38,091 nt of DNA, from NCBI RefSeq assembly GCF_022376445.1, contig NW_025955333.1, positions 1 to 38,091 of the forward strand, in the 5' to 3' direction. This document shows positions 31,654 through 38,091 of the stretch, one piece after another (the stretch's first letter is position 1; each line of letters opens with the position of its first letter). This DNA is from Fomitopsis serialis. Lineage: Eukaryota > Basidiomycota > Agaricomycetes > Polyporales > Fomitopsidaceae. The notes beneath the pieces were generated by a model. The model did no database searches, was not told the DNA's origin, and saw only the letters and a program-made list of their open reading frames with translations. The position numbers and the translations under genes were made by a program.

Positions 31654-34600
31654 TCATGGAGCAGACCTCAGCCAAAATCGACAGTACCGCACATCAGCCT
31701 TACTTATCGTCAACAAGACGACCAAACCAAGAATTAGCTTGTGACACACCTCCGTGTATCCGAGAAGCTCCTGCATGTCCATCTTGAGGTTGTGGATCGC
31801 CTTCGAGGCTTTTCTCCTGAGGTCTTCGTTGCGATCCTTGCGTATGAGACTGCCTGCGCCGGTGCTTGGCCTGCGTCTGCTATTGAATGCGTTCGACGAT
31901 TGGAATTTGACCTTGTAACGCTCGATGAGCACGTCGACGCAGCCGTCGATGAGCGCGCAGACTGTAAGCAGAGAAGTAGGGAAGCGGAGGATGCCTGGCT
32001 CTGATGAAGCGGCTTATATCAGCACCGGGGCGCGGATACGTCGCGCAATGCGACCAGGCCAAGGTAGTTGACGTACGCATGAACGCTTCTAACAAGATGG
32101 CCCACGTCTCCTCTTGCGCCGTCTCCCACCCCTTGTCGAAAGCGAGTAAGGTCCGTAAGCTCGGCAACGCGAGCCAGAGGTCCTGCAGATACTGTCCCGG
32201 CGTGACACAGCCTACCGAGTGAGACAGTGCACCCAGGATATCACACTGCGCGACCTAAAACATCGGAGTAGTGAGCTTCGCCTGTCATGAAGTTGACCAT
32301 TGTGTGGCTCAGTCAACAGAGCTCACCTCGAGGTCATCGTAGGACATTGAATGAGGAGCCAGCATGCCAAACTCGCGCGCTGGGATCAGGTAATGCGGCG
32401 GGAAGACATCGCGGTGGAACTACAATATGACATTCAGCACCGGCGATCCTCAGGTCGAAAGCTCCACTTACCTTGACGCTCAATACGACACACGCGACGG
32501 CACAATCCCAGATGATAGGCTCGCGTCCGTCATGGAGAAGCAACACTTCCTCAGTCAACGAGTACAAGCCCGGTCCGGAGACACTCCTGGGCGATGCAGA
32601 GCGTGAAGCCCCGGCTCCCAAGTTGTGAAAGTAGCGGGTGAACAGCTGGGCAGCGTGCCAGCGCGTCTCCGAAGAGTCTTGAAGTTGCCCGTAGAGATCG
32701 CTGCGGACGCGCGTCGGCTGGTTACTGATATCTGGGAGGACCTACCGTATTCGTGAGCGGCAGCAAGCAGGACGGTGGCAGAGACTGACTTCGAGGATCC
32801 AGTCTACGCATTCCACACGTACGTCCTCGTCGATACCGAGAACGATCTCGTCTGCTTGGGCGAACCTGCTTTTGACCGAAACATCCTCCGAGATGTCGCT
32901 AACAGAGCCGTCGCGCTGCTTTGAGAGTATCGTGCGTTCAGGTTCTTCGCTGCTATCTGGTAGCTCTGCGTTCCTCCCTCGTTCGGTGTCAGCAGTGTCA
33001 TCAACAGTCGCCTCACCCTCTCGGCCTCGCGACGGACCCTTGCAGACGTTCTCTTTCATACACAAGAGCCTGTCTGCTCTACGCTCTACGTTTTCTCTTT
33101 CCATCAGGACCCGGATCCGGCGCTCGGCGGCCTCCTCCTCGTTAAACGGAGCGCGTGGGATCTCCTCAAACGGAGGAGGCGCTACGATCGGCAGCGGTAC
33201 AGGAAGAGGCGACCTGGGAGGTGTTGCGATGGGACACGGCAACCCGCGTCGGCGAGGAGCCCGAACAGGTGTAGTGGGCTCCGTCGGGACATACGAATAG
33301 GGAGTACAAGAGGTCCAGCTGCAAGTTTCGTCGTCTTCATCTTCCTTGATGGGAGTAAGGGGCTGGCGGCAGTCTGGACCCTCGCCCGTATCGGGCCTCG
33401 GAGTCTGTGAAGCTCGCCGGTGAGATTAACATGCGGAGGATGTAGGAATTTGCGCACACTGAGGTCGGTCGAATCGCGCGCGCACGACGCTTCTTCGCTC
33501 CGCAAGGAGTCCGCGCGTCGCAGACTAGCGGCACGGTGCGCATACATGCGGCGTTTCGGCAAGAATCTGTCGGCTCCTCCTTGGACGTCGCCGCGCTGCT
33601 TGGACGCAGAAACTGCCGACGACTTGCGAGAGAAAAACCTTGAGCGAGTCAAGAGTTCAGGAGGATCGTCATGCGGGCTTTCGTACTTGCCACGCTTTCT
33701 TTGCGGTCCGGATACTAGTAGGGGCTCCGGATCTGCAGAGCGTAGATCATCTGGGCAGGAGGCATCGCACTCCACCGTCTCTGAAGGGCAAGGAGGGTCG
33801 AGGGGACGCTTTCCTAGCTTCGGAGAGATAGAGCTTGACCACTTTGCGGAAAGCACAGAGGACTGCATATATGCGCTCTTGACTCCCTCAGTCTCGGCTG
33901 CAGGCTCTTCAGAGCGACTGTATGCACTTGGAAAAGAGATGTTGGTATCGGAAGTCTGCGAAGAGCCAGAGACAAAGCCCAGTGCAGCAGAATCAGAGTC
34001 CGAGAAGTAGGACCAGTAATCAGGAGAGCAGACATCTTGTTGGACGTTGTTGCCTGTTACAGAGTGAAGTATACCAAGCACGTTGGAGCCCACACGGACG
34101 AGAGGTTGGCGTGCGTCGGCTTGGTCTTCGTGACAAGCAGACGCCTGAGAGTGCAGAGAGCAGGTGATGCTGCCCGCACCGCCGGCCGAGCCGAATTGTT
34201 CGGTGAAGTTGGTATGCGCTATGTCGACGGAAGGGGGTGTCATGTTCTCGCCATCGTAGCTGCCGTTTGCTCCCTGAGTAGCTCCATCGGGGTTGGCGTT
34301 ATAATTTGACACCGCAGATGCAGCTCTTCGCAGTGAGCGCTCTCGCGCAACAGTGAGCAACAGTTCGTGAAGACGGTTTGCAAAGCTTGTATGAGTCGAT
34401 GTAGGGCTGGACAAGTGATCTGGCGGTTGGCTTTCCGTATCCTGTGGTGTCTCGTGCTCGGTAATCGAGGAACCTACATCTGAGATTCTTTGATCCATCC
34501 AGTTCCATGGAATCGGATTCAGGCAAGGCTATATGCGCTGCTGTGTTGTGGAACGAAGGAACGAAGACTGCGCGAGACGTCGAAGGGACATTGAACCGGT

Positions 34601-34814
34601 GTGAGTCTGCCCTGGCTCCGCAAGCATTGTGTTCAGGCGGGGTTGCCACAAGAGGCGAGGAAAACATTGGCGAGCTAGACGCAGGACCGACTTCAAAATC
34701 TTCCGAGACGAGAAGTGCAGAGTCGTCGACGCTAGCACTGTCAGAGTCAGAGTCGTCCGGAGCAGTGAGCGAAGAGCGCATTGCATCGGCAGAGGAATCA
34801 GTCGTGAGTTCCAT
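31654..34814 (-). CDS. Large protein with a cyclin-box domain
   Basis: Eight exons on the minus strand (34814-34478, 34419-33458, 33404-32790, 32741-32472, 32419-32327, 32254-32077, 32012-31750, 31698-31654) close in frame as 920 aa. Residues 1 to about 600 are low-complexity, Ser-, Asp- and Pro-rich and probably disordered, with basic patches (GPQRKRGKYES, LPKRRMYAHRAASLRR). A charged helix EEEAAERRIRVLMERENVER follows. The cyclin-like fold begins at about 627 (DVRVECVDWILEVLPDI) and continues with IIWDCAVACVVLSVKFHRDV, the acidic YDDLEVAQCDILGAL helix and QDLWLALPSLRTLL, to about 820. The order fits the first cyclin box (R-x-x-x-VDW, then the alanine- or valine-rich helix ending in Lys). 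Which kinase it would bind is not evident. The 5' leader has a (GGA)n/(TCC)n run at about 34862-34895. The start at 34814 is the first ATG after that run; 34498 is an alternative if the first intron is wrong. Confidence 0.72.
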
Positions 34815-36055
34815 ACTGGGTAACAGCCTGAGGAGAACCAGTTGAACGTGGATAGCTGAGTGACGGAGGAGGAGGAGGAGGAAGAGGAGGAGAGTCTGAG
34901 GCGCGTCGCGCTTGGTCGCGCCCACGTGCCATTCACGGGATCTCAAGATTTAAACAATTTATAAGTCTACCTAAGTAGCTGTTTTTTCGATAACTTTTCC
35001 ACCCTCAGAGTCACTGTACTGCCATCTGTCAAGGCTTCTATACTTACGTTCCCCCCCAGAAGACCGCCCTCACCCCTAGGGGAGACTTCGTTTCTTCCGA
35101 TCGAACCGGCAATGACAGTTATTTATTCAAAGGTCGGTCAATCTGAAACCGACTCATGCTCCGAGTCAGTACTCAGTACTTACTCAGTGTCGATGCTTCA
35201 TTTGATGCAGTCTGAACATTGGAACAGCCTCAGCGCTCAGCACTCGGTGATATCAGTGCTAGGGCCCAGACGTACCGTTACCCAGACGTACCAATGCCAT
35301 TAAATGTGTAATGGCAACAGTCCGACTCCGACTCGGGCTCGGAGCAGTCAAGTACACAGTAAGGCGCTATGTACACCGTGGTCCTCCTAGTAACAAATCT
35401 GACACCTGTTCAGCTAGAATTCACCTCGTTCTCGTTTTCATGTGCACGACAGTACATCCTCTGGTGACAGTGTGTAGGAATCCTGTCCCGGGTGCCTACC
35501 AGCTCCTAAGTATCAGGCTACACAGCCTGCTGACCTTTTGAAGGCACTGTAACCCTCTTGGGCGTCGAGCGTGATCGGGGAACGGTTGGCCAAATCACCT
35601 CACACCACGTTGAACGAGCCCCGTCCAGCCCGAGTCGTGTGGGCCTGTCGCCGAACGACTTCGACTTTCGCGGCACCCGTCTACGCGTTCACTGACAATG
35701 CTGCATGTTTTTTGCTCGCCTTATCGACTTCTAATATCAAATCATTTGCGGTAACAGCCCGACCCCTTATTCGGTGTTCACTCGGCGAGTGGCTGTGCCC
35801 CTCTGGCCTGATCAACGAAACCGGTGAGATTCCCGCAGCGAGACTGTTCGACACAGTCGTAGTCCGTGGAGTCTCGCTTCGACCTGGACCTTGAATTGAA
35901 TGGCTGCCGCACCCCTGACGCCAACCATTTCGTCGTATAAATGCGACCCACCCTAGCACCAAGAGGCCGCAAGTTTCTGCAGCGCATCGCTCACAATCTA
36001 CAAGCAATATCCCTCCAACTCCATCTCGTATCTCTCCAGAGCCAAACATCGTGCA
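34815..36055. promoter_or_regulatory. Divergent intergenic region between cyclin-box gene and carotenoid oxygenase gene
   Basis: 1.24 kb. The left side is the leader of the minus-strand gene with a GGA-repeat microsatellite (about 34862-34895). About 35125-35245 holds several ACTCAGTA/GAGTCAGTACTC-like short inverted words. The right side contains a TATA box for the oxygenase gene. No gene was seen. Confidence 0.5.
35936..35941 (+). promoter_or_regulatory. Probable TATA box (TATAAA) of the carotenoid oxygenase gene
   Basis: CGTCGTATAAATGCGACC lies 115-120 bp before the ATG at 36056, allowing a leader of about 85 nt. Confidence 0.55.
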
Positions 36056-38019
36056 ATGTCCACAGATACCGCATCTGCCACCGCCGAGAAGGCTACGGGC
36101 TTCGAGAATGCCCCTGAGCAGCTCACTCCCGTCGAATTGACCATCCGCGGCGACTTCCCGCCCTGGCTGAGCGGCATCCTTTACCGCACCGGCCCCGGCA
36201 CCTACAGCATCCCCTCAGCCTCCGACCCGTCGAATGTGACGGAGATCCAGCACTGGTTCGACGGTATCGCCATGCACCACCGCTTCGAAATCCTCCCAGC
36301 CTCTGAGGGACAGTCTTCGCGCGTTCTGTATCGCTCACACAAGGGCGCGCCGGACCTCGAGCAGCGGATCGCGGAGGTGGGAGACTACCCCCGAAGCTGT
36401 TCTCCTTCGCGCAGCGCCAGCGCGACACGGATCCGTGCGCGAACTTCTTCGAGAAGGTTTCTACGTCCTTCGCGTCTTTAGACGACGCAGTGGCTGCGAT
36501 GAGCAAGCGTGAGCGCACAAACAAGCTCTCGAACGTCGCCGTGACGATGACGCCGGACTTTCCGGGAATCCGTCTGCCTGGTCGCGAGAGGGACGACGAC
36601 GAGAATCGCATGGGCCCGCGTGTCATTGTTTCGAAGACGGACGCGAACCTCCTTCAAGTACTCGACCCAACGACATTGGAGCCGCTGGACTTAGTGTCAT
36701 ACGCGCACATTGATCCACGTTTGAGCGGGCTATTCAGCGCGGCTCATGCATGCCGCGACCCCGAGACTGGTGAGTTAGCTCTGATGCGAAATTGCCTCAT
36801 ACAAATTCAATACTTATACAATGCGTATCCAGGGGACTTCTACAACTTTGTCTTGGATTTCGCGGTGAAGTCCACGTACAAGGTGTTCAAGATTCGCGGC
36901 GACAACGGCAAGGCCGACGTCCTGGCTACGATCAGCGAGAAGGATGCCCCCCCTGCCTACATTCACGCAATGACAATGACGAGCCGCTTCGTCATTGTCT
37001 GCATTTGGCAGTCGCACATCAAGAAGTAAGTGCTCCGTGTCTCTGGGCTGCTGCGAAACATCGCGCTGATGCACGACTGTTCCTTAGCTTTGGCCTGTCC
37101 ATGCTGTCCACCAATAATGTCGCCGATTCCATTGAGAAGACGTGGCACCCGGAGAAATCATCGGTCTTCTACGTCGTCGACCGGCACAATGGCGGGGTGG
37201 TGGCAAAGTACAAGGTAGGCAACACTGCGTTCTGATTCGATGCATGCGAGAATGACACAGATGCACTTCAGACTGATCCCTTCTTCGCTTTCCACTATCT
37301 CAACGCGTATGACGATCCCGAGACCGGCGATGTTGTCATCGACCTCTCCGTCTACCCCAATACAGGCGTGCTTGATATGCTTTACCTTGACAAGATGAGG
37401 AACTTGAGCCCGAATAGCAAACCATGGATGGGCCGTGCGCAGAGGTTCCGCTTATTCGATCCCGCCAAGGTATTAGTGGACACCGTCTCCATCGTGGCAC
37501 GAGGCTAATTGATTGCAGGTAGCGGAGAAAGGCAGCATCCCAGTGTTGGAAGCGAAGATCGACTTCACAGTTCCCCAGAGCGCCGGCGTCGAGCTCCCGA
37601 CTCTCGCCCCGAGCAAGTACCATCGTGCGTATCAGTACGCGTACGGCATCACCAGGCGGCCCATTGGCAGCGGTTTCTCCGACGGTGTCATCAAGCTCAA
37701 CATGCACGCGGTCGTGTCTGCCGCTGCGTCCGGTGATAGTCTGGAGGGCAAGGAGGACGAATACGCGAAGATATGGCGCCCCGTCGAGCACGCGCCCTCT
37801 GAACCGATCTTTGCACCACGCCCCGGAGGTACGTCAGAAGACGATGGTGTTCTGCTGTCCATTGTGCTCGACTCTACGCCTGAGAAGGGCACGGGCCAGA
37901 GTGCGCTTGTTGTGATCGACGCGAAGACTATGGAGGAAGTCGCGCGGGCGGAGATGTCAACCATCTATCCCTTTGGCTTCCACGGAGTCTACACGCCGGA
38001 GAGGAAGAATGCATTGTAG
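36056..38019 (+). CDS. Carotenoid cleavage oxygenase (RPE65/CCD family), one-base frame break
   Basis: These non-haem iron enzymes cut a double bond of a carotenoid (or stilbene) with O2; the substrate here is not known. The exons are 36056-36769, 36833-37025, 37088-37214, 37272-37469 and 37519-38019. Exon lengths fit a protein of about 577 aa only if one extra base were present in exon 1. Reading up to IAEVGDYP (residue about 112) is in one frame, and the family sequence resumes one frame over (PKLFSFAQRQRDTDPC) right after the C run at 36388-36392. Motifs are PPWLSGILYRTGPG, HWFDGIAMHHRF, and four His iron-ligand candidates in FSAAHACRDPETGD, YIHAMTMTSRFVIV, FFAFHYLNAYDD and PFGFHGVY. No other damage is visible, so this is either a sequencing error in the homopolymer or a very recent null allele. 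Confidence 0.88.
36388..36392 (+). other. C5 homopolymer at the frame break of the oxygenase gene
   Basis: GACTACCCCCGAAG: a run of six C instead of five would keep the family reading frame through this point. No intron can be placed here to explain the shift. Confidence 0.75.
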
Positions 38020-38091
38020 TGGTTTAGTTGCTCATTCTAGGGGGGCCTTGATTATGCATGTACACTACTATATTTATTGGCTATCTTGCTA
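38020..38091 (+). other. Start of the 3' untranslated region of the oxygenase gene
   Basis: 72 bp to the window end with AT-rich TACTATATTTATTGGC. No canonical AATAAA is seen within it. Confidence 0.4.

Noticed and set aside
33420..34010. Plus-strand 196-codon frame
   Set aside because: Shadow of the Ser-rich exon of the cyclin-box gene on the minus strand; no similarity of its own.

Overview
The window looks like a piece of a filamentous basidiomycete genome, probably an Agaricomycete (polypore-like). The protein-coding genes are dense in introns of about 46-72 nt with GT-AG ends, codon use is GC-rich, and the mobile elements are hAT, Ty1/copia and LTR-gag types. This placement is an inference; no marker gene fixes the species.

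The left half (1-18.5 kb) is a nest of mobile DNA. A decayed hAT transposase gene (1-6109) runs in from the left edge. One of its introns was invaded by a 3.7-kb giant foldback element (about 1105-4790). Its two arms are near-complete inverted copies of each other, and each arm is itself built from arrays of short palindromes (TCCGGCCGGA outside, CCGAGCTCGG inside). A G-rich minisatellite tract (about 7.04-9.03 kb) follows. It was split by a young LTR retroelement (9037-15104) with LTRs that read as identical, a gag gene and no pol. The tract resumes at 15105-15680 and abuts a 5'-truncated, mutated Ty1/copia element (15684-18452). Beside the copia LTR lies a second, partial copy that lacks exactly a 54-nt GT...AG segment, which looks like a splicing footprint.

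The middle (18.5-22.5 kb) is a gene-fragment zone. It holds a possible small type II membrane protein, a broken piece of inositol-3-phosphate synthase and a truncated 5' piece of a GDP-L-fucose synthase paralogue, all on the minus strand.

The right half (22.5-38 kb) is ordinary gene territory. Intact GDP-L-fucose synthase (22573-24013) and GDP-mannose 4,6-dehydratase (26699-28583) lie on the same strand with only an arrestin-like gene between them. Together they supply the de novo GDP-mannose to GDP-L-fucose pathway. They are followed by an M20 amidohydrolase (minus strand), a 920-aa cyclin-box protein (minus strand) and a carotenoid cleavage oxygenase (plus strand) with a one-base frame break in a C run. 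All spliced models for the intact genes close in frame by my exon arithmetic, but no transcript evidence was available.
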